The notes under the pieces: generated by a model
Seen by the model: the letters and a program-made list of their open reading frames with translations, nothing else
Databases searched by the model: none
What the model was told of the DNA's origin: nothing
From: Nocardia sp. MH4
Lineage (GTDB): Bacteria; Actinomycetota; Actinomycetes; Mycobacteriales; Mycobacteriaceae
Direction: 5' to 3'
Length of the DNA stretch: 64,000 nucleotides
Assembly: GCF_019266065.1 (NCBI RefSeq)
Contig: NZ_LPNR01000104.1
Coordinates: 47,027 to 111,026 of the forward strand
In this document: piece by piece, positions 35,641 through 44,200 of the stretch
How positions within the stretch are numbered: position 1 is the first letter of the stretch
Layout: the number at the start of each line of letters is the position of its first letter
Program-made: the position numbers and the translations under genes

Positions 35641-38018
35641 CCGACGACATCGACGACCTGCTGGACAAACTGGATCTGGCGGCCAAGATCCGGCTCATCT
35701 CCGGATCCGGTGTCTTCCGCTTCGCGGGCGAGGAGAGCATCGGCCTGGCCGAGATGCCCGTGTCCGACGGTCCCTCCGGGGTGCGCGGCGAGACCTGGGA
35801 CGAGCGCGACCCCTCGATCAGCCTGCCGTCCGGCTCGGCACTGGCCGCCACCTGGGATCGTGAGTTGCTGGCCGAGATCGGCGGGCTCGTCGCCGCCGAA
35901 GCGCGGCGCAAGAATGTGTACGCGGTGCTCGGCCCGACCGTCAACCTGCACCGGAGTCCGCTCGGCGGACGGCATTTCGAGTGCTTCTCCGAGGACCCGG
36001 TGCTCACCGGTGAGATGGCCGTGGCCTACGTGTCCGGCGTGCAGGCGCACGGCGTCAGCGCCTGCCCGAAGCACTACGTGGCCAACGACTCCGAGACCGA
36101 GCGCTTCACCGCCGACGCGATCGTCGACGATCGCACCCTGCGGGAGCTGTATCTGTACCCGTTCGAGCGGGCGGTGGCGGCGGGCGCGTGGATGATCATG
36201 AACGCCTACAACTCGGTCAACGGCGTCACCATGACCGAGAATCCGCTGCTGGACGAGCCGTTGAAGGGCGAATGGGGTTTCGACGGCGTGGTGGTCTCGG
36301 ACTGGACCGCCGTGCGCTCCACCGCGGGCGCGGCCAAGGGCACCGACGTCGCCATGCCCGGACCGTGGGAACTCTGGGGGGCGCCGCTGGTCGAGGCCGT
36401 CCGCGCGGGTGCGGTATCCGAGGCGGCGATCGACGAGAAGGTCCGCCGCATACTGCGATTCGCGCAGCGTGTGGGCGCGCTGAACGGAACGCCGCAGCAG
36501 CCACCGGCTTTCACCGAGGCGGCCGCGCGCCGGTTGGTACGTGATGCCGCCGCCAAGGCGATGGTGCTGGCCGCCAACGACGGGGTGCTGCCGCTGGGCG
36601 AGCCCGCCCAGGTCGCCCTGCTGGGCGCGGCGGCCGCCCAGCCGCGCCTCGGCGGCGGCGGTAGCTCGACAGTTGTTCCGTCGCACACCAGGTCGCCGTT
36701 GCAGGGCCTGCGCGAGGTGCTGCCGGTGGCGCACACACCGGGCGTCCACCTCGACGAGAACATGATCGCGGTGCCGCTGGACATCGTCACCGATCCCGAG
36801 ACCGGCACCGCGGGCGTGCACCTGCGCTTCCTCGACGGCGAGACCGTCCTGCACTCCGAGCACCGCACCGCGGGCAATCTCATGCTCTTCGGTACGCCGT
36901 TCGCCCTGCAGGCCACCTCCGTCGAGGTCCGTGGTCGCCTACGCGCCGATGCGGCGGGGGAGTGGCGAATCGGCTACGCGGGCGTGGGCACACTGCGCCT
37001 CGAGCTCGACGGTGAGACGGTGCTCAGCGAGACCGTCTTCCCCGAAGGCGGCGATCCGGTCGAGATGTTGCTGAATCCGCCGCAGCGCTGGGTCACTAGG
37101 ACTCTCGCCGAGGGCGACGAGGTCGATGTGCGGATCGAGCTGGTTCCCGCTCTCGACAAGGGCCTGCCCGCGATGGGCCTCACCTTCGGCATCGGCCGCC
37201 CGCGCCGCTCCGCCGACGAAGAGTTCGCCGCCGCGGTGGAATTGGCGCGGACCTCCGAGGTCGCCGTGGTCGTGGTCGGTACCACCGAGGCGATCGAATC
37301 CGAGGGCTACGACCGCACGGACCTGTCGCTGCCGGGCCGCCAGAACGACCTGGTGGCGGCGGTGGCCGCGGTGAATCCGCGAACGATCGTGGTGGTGAAC
37401 GCCGGCGCGCCGGTCGAAATGCCGTGGCGCGACGACGTGGCGGCCGTGATCCTGGCCTGGTTCCCGGGCCAGGAATTCGGCGATGCGCTCGCCGATGTGC
37501 TCACCGGCGTGACCGAACCCGGTGGCCGGCTGCCCACCACCTGGCCCAAGGCGATGGCCGACGTGCCGGTTTCGGATACCACGCCGGCCGCCGACAACAC
37601 CCTGCCCTACCCCGAGGGCATCCACATCGGCTACCGCGCCTGGCTGAAATCCGGTGTGGCTCCGGCCTACCCGTTCGGTCACGGTCTCGGCTACACCAAC
37701 TGGGAGCTCGTCGACCTGACCGTGCAGGGGCACACCGCCACCGTCACCGTCCGCAATATCGGTGCGCGGTCGGGCCGCCAGGTGGTGCAGGCCTACCTGT
37801 CCCGCGAGGACAGCGCCGTCGACCGCCCGGTGCGCTGGCTCGCGGGCTTCGTCGCGGTGGAGGCCGAGGCGGGCGAAACCGTCACCGCCACCATCGAATT
37901 GCCGCAGCGCTCCTTCGAGCACTGGACCGACCAGGGGTGGACCGTCGAACCGGGCGCGTTCACCCTGCATGTCGGCACCTCGGTCGCCGCTGTCCCGCTC
38001 ACCGCGGAAATCAGCTGA
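35637..38018 (+). CDS. GH3-family beta-glycosidase (paralogue 2)
   Basis: This 793-residue GH3 enzyme is collinear with paralogue 1 at 18.3 kb. The N-terminal ~230 residues align without gaps, including PVSDGPSGVRGE, GRHFECFSEDP and the nucleophile Asp222 in GVVVSDWTAV. The barrel, PA14 insert, sandwich (VVVVGTTEAIESEGYDRTDL) and fibronectin-III-like end are all present. There is no signal peptide, so the substrate is cytosolic. The start overlaps the hydrolase. The two paralogues sit in different regulatory settings (TetR here; XRE/PucR there), which suggests different glycosides. No transporter lies beside this copy. Confidence 0.93.
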   Translation: MTDDIDDLLDKLDLAAKIRLISGSGVFRFAGEESIGLAEMPVSDGPSGVRGETWDERDPSISLPSGSALAATWDRELLAEIGGLVAAEARRKNVYAVLGPTVNLHRSPLGGRHFECFSEDPVLTGEMAVAYVSGVQAHGVSACPKHYVANDSETERFTADAIVDDRTLRELYLYPFERAVAAGAWMIMNAYNSVNGVTMTENPLLDEPLKGEWGFDGVVVSDWTAVRSTAGAAKGTDVAMPGPWELWGAPLVEAVRAGAVSEAAIDEKVRRILRFAQRVGALNGTPQQPPAFTEAAARRLVRDAAAKAMVLAANDGVLPLGEPAQVALLGAAAAQPRLGGGGSSTVVPSHTRSPLQGLREVLPVAHTPGVHLDENMIAVPLDIVTDPETGTAGVHLRFLDGETVLHSEHRTAGNLMLFGTPFALQATSVEVRGRLRADAAGEWRIGYAGVGTLRLELDGETVLSETVFPEGGDPVEMLLNPPQRWVTRTLAEGDEVDVRIELVPALDKGLPAMGLTFGIGRPRRSADEEFAAAVELARTSEVAVVVVGTTEAIESEGYDRTDLSLPGRQNDLVAAVAAVNPRTIVVVNAGAPVEMPWRDDVAAVILAWFPGQEFGDALADVLTGVTEPGGRLPTTWPKAMADVPVSDTTPAADNTLPYPEGIHIGYRAWLKSGVAPAYPFGHGLGYTNWELVDLTVQGHTATVTVRNIGARSGRQVVQAYLSREDSAVDRPVRWLAGFVAVEAEAGETVTATIELPQRSFEHWTDQGWTVEPGAFTLHVGTSVAAVPLTAEIS

Positions 38019-38262
38019 TCCGGCGCTCGTCTCCGAGCCGGAAGCAGGCGACCGAGGTGTAGTTCGCCGTCGACGTGGAGCCGCTCGATACCGAGGTCGC
38101 GTGGGTCACCGATGGGAGTGACGACCAGGCTGGTTCCGATGCGCCGCGCCGTTCGAGCCGCTCCGTCCACGGGTCAGCACGTGACCACCGCCGAATGCGT
38201 CGGTGTGGAATCGCGAGAGCACCTCATCGCGAGAGGGAACCGGATGCGGCGATCCGCGACGC
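38019..38262 (-). pseudogene. Frameshifted remnant of an unidentified gene
   Basis: Three minus-strand frames in order spell one plausible protein. First comes DEVLSRFHTDAFGGGHVLTR, then DPWTERLERRG, then GTSLVVTPIGDPRDLGIERL continuing with HVDGELH, and finally NYTSVACFRLGDERRIS to a stop at 38016-38018. Each hand-over needs a one-base shift, so at least two frameshifts have occurred. I do not recognise the family with certainty. No start or ribosome site is left. It lies downstream of MerR on the same strand. Confidence 0.5.
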
Positions 38263-38271
38263 CCGCCGACC

Positions 38272-39285
38272 TCAGCTCGTGGTCCGGGCGGCGACCAGTG
38301 CGGTGCAGGCGGTGGCGACGAGGGCGACGGAGTGATCGGCGTCCTCGCTGAGCGATCGCAGGGTCGCCAGTGCGTGGGTCCCGGGCAACTCGACCAAGGC
38401 CTGGACGAGCCGGATCCGGATGGCGGCATCGTCGGCGTGCGCGGTCAGCGCGTGGGTCAGCGCACCCAGCACGCGATCGGCGGATCCCGGATCCTGGGCG
38501 AGCGCGCCGAGGACCTCACCCGCCTCGACATCATTGGCGCCCGCGATCACCATGGCCACCAGGATCGGTTCGGCCGCGCTCACCCCGCGGCTGCCGGCGG
38601 CCAGGGCGGCGGGGCCGCGGACGGCGGGGTCCGGGTCGTCGAGCGCGGAAGTGAGCAGTTCGGTCGCGGCCTCGCCGGGAATCTCGGCCACCGCCAGTAC
38701 GGCCCGCCGCCGGACCTCGACGTCGACGGCGGCCAGCCCCGGTGCGAGTGCGGCCAGGCCGTCGGCGCCGGCCCGCGACAGCGCCCAGCGCAGCGCGCCG
38801 GCCATATTGGGCTCGGCCTCGCCGAGCACCGCCGTGGCCAGCAGCTCGGTCGGTACCGGCTCGTTCTCGGCGGGGTTCAGCACCGCCTGCAGGCGGCGCG
38901 GCGCGTCCGCCGAACCGAGCGTGCGCACCAGCTCGACGATGCGCAGCACATCGCGCCAGTCGCCGGGTTCGGCGTCCTCGACGGCGCGCAACCGCGCCAG
39001 CAGCTCGCGCTCGCGCACGAGCCGTTCCTCGGTGCGTTGGATGAGACCGGCGACCAGGGCCTGCGGGGTGAACGACCGATCGGCCAGCACCCGGGCGATC
39101 TCGCGCAGGGAGAGTCCCAGCGACCGCAGGCTCTCGACATGAAAGATGCGCCGGATATCGGCATCGGAGTACTCGCGATAGCCGCCGACGGTGCGCCCGG
39201 TGGGGGACACCAGCCCCAACGAGTCGTAGTGGCGCAGCATCCGGGTGCTGACACCCGAACGCCGCGCCACCTCACCGATCAGCAC
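38272..39285 (-). CDS. MerR-family regulator fused to HEAT repeats
   Basis: This 337-residue protein has a MerR DNA-binding domain (IGEVARRSGVSTRMLRHYDS, LGLVSPTGRTVGGYREYSDA, residues 1-70), a dimer helix (~80-115), and a C-terminal array of HEAT-like helical repeats (DVEVRRRAVLAVAEIPGEAA, DPDPAVRGPAALAAGSRGVS, ADDAAIRIRLVQALVELPGT). A HEAT array as the sensing part suggests control by a protein or by itself, not a small ligand. The GTG start overlaps the standalone HEAT gene by seven bases. The two probably form one complex. Confidence 0.87.
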   Translation of the reverse strand: MLIGEVARRSGVSTRMLRHYDSLGLVSPTGRTVGGYREYSDADIRRIFHVESLRSLGLSLREIARVLADRSFTPQALVAGLIQRTEERLVRERELLARLRAVEDAEPGDWRDVLRIVELVRTLGSADAPRRLQAVLNPAENEPVPTELLATAVLGEAEPNMAGALRWALSRAGADGLAALAPGLAAVDVEVRRRAVLAVAEIPGEAATELLTSALDDPDPAVRGPAALAAGSRGVSAAEPILVAMVIAGANDVEAGEVLGALAQDPGSADRVLGALTHALTAHADDAAIRIRLVQALVELPGTHALATLRSLSEDADHSVALVATACTALVAARTTS

Positions 39286-39941
39286 GGGGCACCGTCGAGC
39301 GCCGCGACCCGCTTCGCCGCGTCGACATCGAGATCGAAGGCGGCGTCCGGATCGTGCAGCAGCTGCTCGGTGGCCGCGGCGTGCGCCCGCACCCGGGGGT
39401 CGGCACTGCGCGACGCCCGGTCGAGCACCGGGACGATCGCCTCGCCCAGCGTCGTCAGCGCCCGGCTGAGGCTGCGCCGAACCTCCCGATCACCGCGTCC
39501 GAACTGGGTGGCGAGTGCGACGGCCAATGCCTCGTGTTCGGCCTGCGGCGCGAGTACCACCGCGGCCCGCCAGGCACTGCGCGCCACCTCGTCGTCGGGA
39601 TCGCGCAGCAGCGCCGGGGTGATCGCCGGCCAGGCGGCCGGATCCCCGATCTTGGACAGCGTGTGCAGCGCCTGGCTGCGAGCCTGAGCGTGGTCGGAGT
39701 CCAGCTCGGCGCGCAGCCGGGGCACGGTCAGCTCCGCGGGGAGCCGCGTCAGCGCCCAGGTCAGCATGTCGCGCACGAAGAAGTCCGGCTCCACGGCGCA
39801 ACGGTCGATCAGCACGCCGAGCAGCGCCGGGCCGGGGTGGGTGCCCGCGGCCAGCGCCGCCTGTAGTCGGGTCGACGCGGTCGGCGCGTTCAGTGCGGCG
39901 AGCAGCCGCGGGTCCACGGAATGTTCTGGTGTCCAGGTCAT
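39279..39941 (-). CDS. HEAT-repeat protein
   Basis: This 220-residue helical-repeat protein has segments like FFVRDMLTWALTRLPAELTV, HAQARSQALHTLSKIGDPAA, DDEVARSAWRAAVVLAPQ and DREVRRSLSRALTTLGE. The consensus D-x-x-V-R-x-x-A is clear. The ATG at 39941 is chosen because GGAGG precedes it by eight bases. It overlaps MerR-HEAT, whose own C-terminus is made of the same repeats. Partner or antagonist of that regulator is a natural guess. No signal peptide; cytosolic. Confidence 0.82.
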   Translation of the reverse strand: MTWTPEHSVDPRLLAALNAPTASTRLQAALAAGTHPGPALLGVLIDRCAVEPDFFVRDMLTWALTRLPAELTVPRLRAELDSDHAQARSQALHTLSKIGDPAAWPAITPALLRDPDDEVARSAWRAAVVLAPQAEHEALAVALATQFGRGDREVRRSLSRALTTLGEAIVPVLDRASRSADPRVRAHAAATEQLLHDPDAAFDLDVDAAKRVAALDGAPC

Positions 39942-40054
39942 GGGAACCACCTCCTGCGTCCAGTGAAGACGTTGTCACTGTGTCAGGGTCAAGCGCTCGC
40001 GACCTCGTCGCCGCTCCGTCACCGTGTGCTCCGCTCTGCCGGTAGCGACTCTAG

Positions 40055-40075
40055 ATAAGGTTTGCCTTGCCTTAT
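40055..40075 (+). promoter_or_regulatory. IdeR/DtxR iron box
   Basis: ATAAGG-TTTGCCTTG-CCTTAT has inverted ends and the purine/pyrimidine run of IdeR boxes (consensus near TTAGGTTAGGCTAACCTAA). It lies 35 bases before the start of the binding lipoprotein gene. It implies repression by iron-loaded IdeR. Confidence 0.7.
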
Positions 40076-40110
40076 TTTGTGTGGTCTAGTGGTGGCGAAC
40101 CAGGAGCCAC

Positions 40111-41142
40111 GTGTGGAGGAGGATCGTCATCGCGAACGAGAATCGGCACGACCGCGTGCTGAGTCGCCGACGGTTGTTCGCGGTGGCGAGGATGGCGGGA
40201 GTGAGTGCGGGCCTGGTGGCGTGCGGCGGGGGACCGGACGACGCGCCCGACAGTGCGGGGGACTGGGAGTTTCCCGATGGCCGCGGCGGCACCGTTCGCT
40301 CGGGTGCGACGCCGAGCCGGGTGGTCGCGTTCACCGGCTCCGCCGGCGCCCTGGTCGATTACGGGGTGCGCGGGCGCATCGTGGGTGTCTTCGGTGAGGC
40401 ACACGCGCCGCACCTGCGCGGCGACCTCGACCCCGCCTCGGTGGCTGTCGTCGGGGACGCGTGGGGCGAGTTCGACATCGAGAAGTACGCGACCCTCGAG
40501 CCCGACCTGCTCGTCACCGATTCCTATGTGCCGGGCCGGCTCTGGTACGTCCCGGACGAGAACCTGACCAAGATCGAGTCCGCGAACCCGACTGTCGTCG
40601 CCATGGAGGTCTCCGGCCGGAGCCTGCCCGAGATCATCGCGCGGTACCGGGCGCTGGCCGAGGCGCTCGGCGCCGATACCGCCGCTCCCGCGGTGACCGC
40701 CGCGCAGCAGCGCTTCCTGGCCGCGTCGCAGGCGGTGCGGGACGCGTCGGCAGCGCGCCCCGGGGTGCGGGTACTCGCCGCCTCGGCGTCTCCGGAGCTG
40801 TTCTACGTCTCCGATCCGCGCGCCTCGGCGGATCTGCGGTACTTCACCGAGCTCGGCGTGGAATTCGTTGTGCCCGAACGGGTGGACGCGGGCGGCTACT
40901 TCCAGTCGCTGAGCTGGGAGACGGCCGACCGGTACGCGGCGGATGTGATCCTGCTCGACGACCGGTCAACGGGCCTGCAGCCGAACGCGCTCGCCGACCG
41001 GCCGGTGTGGCGGAGCCTGCCCGCGGTGGCGGCCGGACAGGTCGCGTCGTGGTCGCCGATCTTCCGGTTCTCCCCCGCGGCCACCGCGCCGCTGCTGGAA
41101 CGGCTGGCGGCCACGATCCGGGATGCGCGGACGGTGCGCTGA
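40111..41142 (+). CDS. Iron-siderophore ABC transporter substrate-binding lipoprotein
   Basis: This 343-residue FecB/TroA-type binding protein has an Arg-rich start (LSRRRLFAVARMAG), a lipobox GLVAC with Cys38, and a two-lobed body: RVVAFTGSAGALVDYGVRGR, LEPDLLVTDSYVPGRLWYVP, DLRYFTELGVEFVVPERVDA and WSPIFRFSPAATAPLLERLA. It would hold a ferric siderophore or haem outside the membrane. I start it at GTG 40111, four bases after AGGAG; a GTG at 40156 is another option. An IdeR box lies upstream. No permease or ATPase genes are near, so it must work with a transporter encoded elsewhere. Confidence 0.85.
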   Translation: MWRRIVIANENRHDRVLSRRRLFAVARMAGVSAGLVACGGGPDDAPDSAGDWEFPDGRGGTVRSGATPSRVVAFTGSAGALVDYGVRGRIVGVFGEAHAPHLRGDLDPASVAVVGDAWGEFDIEKYATLEPDLLVTDSYVPGRLWYVPDENLTKIESANPTVVAMEVSGRSLPEIIARYRALAEALGADTAAPAVTAAQQRFLAASQAVRDASAARPGVRVLAASASPELFYVSDPRASADLRYFTELGVEFVVPERVDAGGYFQSLSWETADRYAADVILLDDRSTGLQPNALADRPVWRSLPAVAAGQVASWSPIFRFSPAATAPLLERLAATIRDARTVR

Positions 41143-41148
41143 GCCGGG

Positions 41149-42840
41149 TCAGCCCGTGACGGCGCCGTGGGCGGCGGAGCTGACGAGTTTGCGGTATTTG
41201 GCCAGGACGCCGGAGGTGTACTTGGGCGGCAGTGGCTCCCAGCCGATCTTGCGCGCGGTCAGTTCGTCGTCGTCGATCTCGACGTCGAGGATGTGGTTGG
41301 CGACATCGAGGACGATCGGGTCGCCGTCGCGGACGAAGGCGATCGGGCCGCCGTCGACGGCTTCGGGCGCGACGTGGCCCACGCACAATCCGGTGGTGCC
41401 GCCGGAGAAGCGGCCGTCGGTGAGCAGCAGGACGTCCTTGCCCAGGCCCGCGCCCTTGATGGCGCCGGTGATGGCGAGCATCTCGCGCATACCCGGTCCG
41501 CCCTTGGGACCCTCGTAGCGGATGACGACCACGTCACCGGCGACGATCGTGCCGTTCTCGAGCGCGTCCATGGCGGCGCGTTCCCCGTCGAAGACGCGCG
41601 CCGTGCCACGGAAGACGTCGGAGTCGAAGCCCGCGCTCTTGACGACGGCGCCCTCGGGGGCGAGGGAACCGTGCAGGATGGTGAGTCCGCCGGTCCGATG
41701 GATCGGCCGATCCAGGCGCCGGATGACGTCACCGTCGAGGCCGAGCTCGATCGAGGCCAGGTTCTCGGCCATGGTCTTGCCGGTCACGGTCATGACGTCG
41801 CCGTGCAGCAGGCCCGCGTCCAGCAGCGCTTTCAGCACCACCGGGATGCCGCCGACCTTGTCGACATCGTTCATGACGTAGCGGCCGAACGGCTTGAGAT
41901 CGCCCAGGTGCGGCACCTTCTCGCCGACGCGGTTGAAGTCGGCGAGGGTGAGGCCGACGCCGGCCTCGCGGGCGATGGCCAGCAGATGCAGCACGGCGTT
42001 GGTGGACCCGCCGAGCGCCATGACGATGGTGATCGCGTTCTCGAACGCCTCCATCGTCATGATGTCGCGGGCGGTGATTCCCCGGCGCAGCAGCTCGACG
42101 ACGGCCTCGCCGGATTTGCGGGCGTACTCGTCACGGCGACGATCGGGGGCGGGCGGCGCGGCCGAGCCCGGCAGGCTCATCCCGAGCGCCTCGGCCACCG
42201 AGGCCATGGTGTTGGCCGTGTACATGCCGCCGCAGGCACCTTCACCCGGGCAGATCGCCCGCTCGATGCGATCGACCTCCTCGCGGGTGATCAGACCCTT
42301 GATGCACGCGCCGACGGCCTCGAACGCGTCGATGATCGTGACGTCGCGGCCGTCGACATTGCCCGGCAGGGTCGATCCGGCGTAGAGGAACACGCTCGCC
42401 AGGTCCAGCCGGGCGGCCGCCATCAGCATGCCCGGCAGGCTCTTGTCGCACCCGGCGAGCAGCACCGAGCCGTCGAGGCGTTCGGCCATCATCACGGTCT
42501 CGACCGAGTCGGCGATGATCTCGCGGCTGACCAGCGAGAAATGCATGCCCTCGTGGCCCATGGAGATACCGTCGGACACCGAGATCGTGCCGAACTCGAG
42601 CGGGTAGCCGCCGCCGGCGTGGACGCCCTCCTTGACCGCTTTCGCGAGCCGGTCGAGCGACAGATTGCAGGGGGTGATCTCGTTCCAGCTCGAAGCCACC
42701 CCGATCTGCGGTTTGGCCCAGTCCTCGTCACCCATCCCGACGGCGCGCAGCATGCCGCGCGCTGCAGTCTTCTCGAGTCCGTCGGTGACATCGCGTGAAC
42801 GGGGCTTGATGTCGATCGACCGGTCGGTGTCGTCTGCCAT
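41149..42840 (-). CDS. ilvD: Dihydroxy-acid dehydratase IlvD
   Basis: This 563-residue enzyme of branched-chain amino acid synthesis converts 2,3-dihydroxy-isovalerate and -methylvalerate to the keto acids using an Fe-S cluster. Cluster cysteines are in [30 protein letters not shown] and [19 protein letters not shown]. The C-terminal part has [20 protein letters not shown] and a final [13 protein letters not shown]. The length is typical. The ATG at 42840 lies exactly six bases after TACACT, so the message is probably leaderless. It converges on the binding-protein gene with a 6-base gap. Confidence 0.97.
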   Translation of the reverse strand: MADDTDRSIDIKPRSRDVTDGLEKTAARGMLRAVGMGDEDWAKPQIGVASSWNEITPCNLSLDRLAKAVKEGVHAGGGYPLEFGTISVSDGISMGHEGMHFSLVSREIIADSVETVMMAERLDGSVLLAGCDKSLPGMLMAAARLDLASVFLYAGSTLPGNVDGRDVTIIDAFEAVGACIKGLITREEVDRIERAICPGEGACGGMYTANTMASVAEALGMSLPGSAAPPAPDRRRDEYARKSGEAVVELLRRGITARDIMTMEAFENAITIVMALGGSTNAVLHLLAIAREAGVGLTLADFNRVGEKVPHLGDLKPFGRYVMNDVDKVGGIPVVLKALLDAGLLHGDVMTVTGKTMAENLASIELGLDGDVIRRLDRPIHRTGGLTILHGSLAPEGAVVKSAGFDSDVFRGTARVFDGERAAMDALENGTIVAGDVVVIRYEGPKGGPGMREMLAITGAIKGAGLGKDVLLLTDGRFSGGTTGLCVGHVAPEAVDGGPIAFVRDGDPIVLDVANHILDVEIDDDELTARKIGWEPLPPKYTSGVLAKYRKLVSSAAHGAVTG

Positions 42841-42846
42841 GACCCG

Positions 42847-42852
42847 AGTGTA
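42847..42852 (-). promoter_or_regulatory. -10 element of ilvD (leaderless)
   Basis: TACACT on the minus strand, six bases (CGGGTC) before the ilvD ATG. Expected start point is the A of the ATG. Confidence 0.55.
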
Positions 42853-43071
42853 GGACCCGCGCGGTCCGAAGCTGATCAGCCTGCGGCCAACACTTGGGCG
42901 CTCGTCGTGCCGGCCCGGACGCACCAGGCAGTCGGTCGCCGCTGCGCCGCAACGACAACGCAAGTGCCGCACTGTGATTCAATGTTCGGTTCGCCCGGGC
43001 AGTGCCTCGTGCGGACTGTTGCCGACGGGAGCGTTCCGTCGGCGCATCGTTTCGCGAAAGGACAGCTTGAC

Positions 43072-43473
43072 ATGACACGGTCTGCCCTCCGTCACACCAT
43101 CGCGATGATCGGAGCGGGCGGCGCCCTCGCCGGCGCCGTCGTCGCGGGCAGTGGGGTGGCGAACGCCGCCGAAGTCCCTGCCTACGGCAACGTCCGCTAC
43201 GTCTTCTGCTCGGACGCGCAGACAGGCAACGAGATCACCTACTACGACTCGCTCGGCAAGCGCGACGAGGTCGTGACACTGACCGACCCGATGGAGGGTG
43301 ACCGGTGGTGTCGCACCGTCGACGTGCGGTTCCCCAAGGAATCCTTCACCTGGGCGGCGATCTCGCACTCCGAGGCGCACTACGCGTACGCCGCGATCTA
43401 CGTCGACGGCAAGCTGGTGGCCCGCGACGAGGACCGCTCGAGCTTCGGGTACGTGGCCGCCCAGGCCATGTGA
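43072..43473 (+). CDS. Small secreted protein with MmpS-like beta fold
   Basis: This 133-residue protein has a signal peptide (hydrophobic AMIGAGGALAGAVVAGSGVA, cut near ANA, residue ~33), leaving ~100 residues of beta-rich sequence. GNVRYVFCSDAQTGNEITYY, RWCRTVDVRFPKESFTWAA and YAAIYVDGKLVARDEDRS resemble the external domain of MmpS-type and related mycobacterial proteins. Two Cys may form a disulfide. The ribosome site GAAAGGA precedes the ATG at 43072. No transport partner is near. I place it in this fold class by pattern only. Confidence 0.65.
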   Translation: MTRSALRHTIAMIGAGGALAGAVVAGSGVANAAEVPAYGNVRYVFCSDAQTGNEITYYDSLGKRDEVVTLTDPMEGDRWCRTVDVRFPKESFTWAAISHSEAHYAYAAIYVDGKLVARDEDRSSFGYVAAQAM

Positions 43474-43789
43474 CCCGTCGACTGTTCGTCCGGACGGATT
43501 GAGGACATCTTCACATCGGGTGCGTTCGCGGCGTGTCGAGGTGTGGAGTCGCGGCGACTGGGTATGGATTACGGCGGGAAAGCGCTGGCTCGGAGGCCGA
43601 TCGACCCTATCGATGCTGGTCGGTAGCTGATGGCCCTTCAAACATCCGATCTCGAACGTGGTCTGTCGCTGAGAATTGCGTGTGTACAGCTGATCTGGCG
43701 CAATACGAGTCTCTGTACGGTGCGGTCGCTATGCGATAGCGTCGCCGCTGGCAATCGCCAGTTGGTATCCGTACGAAAGGGTTTGTGGG
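43474..43789. other. Intergenic region before the LGFP gene
   Basis: I find no convincing gene in these 316 bases. Short open frames here have neither ribosome sites nor protein-like composition. The last ~60 bases have the partial palindrome GCTAT-GCG-ATAGC near 43731-43743 and a ribosome site GAAAGGG near 43777, which belong to the LGFP gene. Confidence 0.5.
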
Positions 43790-44131
43790 ATGGCATTCGA
43801 AGTCAAGGGCACGATCGGCGACCACTACAACGAAGCGGGCGGCGCGTCGAGCCCGCTGGGCGAACCGATCTCGGAGGAACTCGACGCCGCGAACGGTGGC
43901 AAGTACCAGGAGTTCACCGGCGGTGTCATCTACTTCAACCTGGCGACGGGAACCAAGACCGTCTACGGCGCGATCCGGCAGGCGTGGGAGGCAGAGGGCG
44001 GCGCAGGGGGCCGCCTCGGCTACCCGACCTCCGACGAGCAGGACATCGAGGGCGGCAAGATCAGCTACTTCGAGAACGGGTCGATCAGCTACTCGATCGC
44101 CGACGACGCGGTGACCGTCAACGCGAACTGA
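43790..44131 (+). CDS. LGFP-repeat protein
   Basis: This 113-residue protein has two LGFP-type units: ASSPLGEPISEELDAANGGK (residues ~19-38) and GGRLGYPTSDEQDIEGGKIS (~73-92), each followed by an aromatic strand (YQEFTGGVIYFN, YFENGSISYSIA). LGFP repeats bind cell-wall glycans in Corynebacteriales. There is no signal peptide in the frame as it stands, which is unusual for a wall protein; an upstream start is not supported. A free-standing short form may be exported otherwise or work inside the cell. A strong terminator follows. Confidence 0.85.
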   Translation: MAFEVKGTIGDHYNEAGGASSPLGEPISEELDAANGGKYQEFTGGVIYFNLATGTKTVYGAIRQAWEAEGGAGGRLGYPTSDEQDIEGGKISYFENGSISYSIADDAVTVNAN

Positions 44132-44144
44132 CGCGAGCGCGGTA

Positions 44145-44186
44145 GCCACGGTGGGCGCCGATCTGCGAGGCGGTGCCCACCGTGGC
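44145..44186. terminator. Bidirectional terminator hairpin
   Basis: GCCACGGTGGGC (44145-44156) pairs with GCCCACCGTGGC (44175-44186), 12 bp, loop 18 bases. It lies between the convergent LGFP and aldehyde dehydrogenase genes. Confidence 0.65.
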
Positions 44187-44200
44187 CGGGTCGGGGACGG

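Noticed and set aside
41167..42798. 543-residue open frame antisense to ilvD
   Set aside because: Shadow frame; ilvD shows full motifs and length.
43533..43739. 68-residue open frame in the gap before the LGFP gene
   Set aside because: No ribosome site, Cys/Trp-rich irregular composition and no relation to neighbours.
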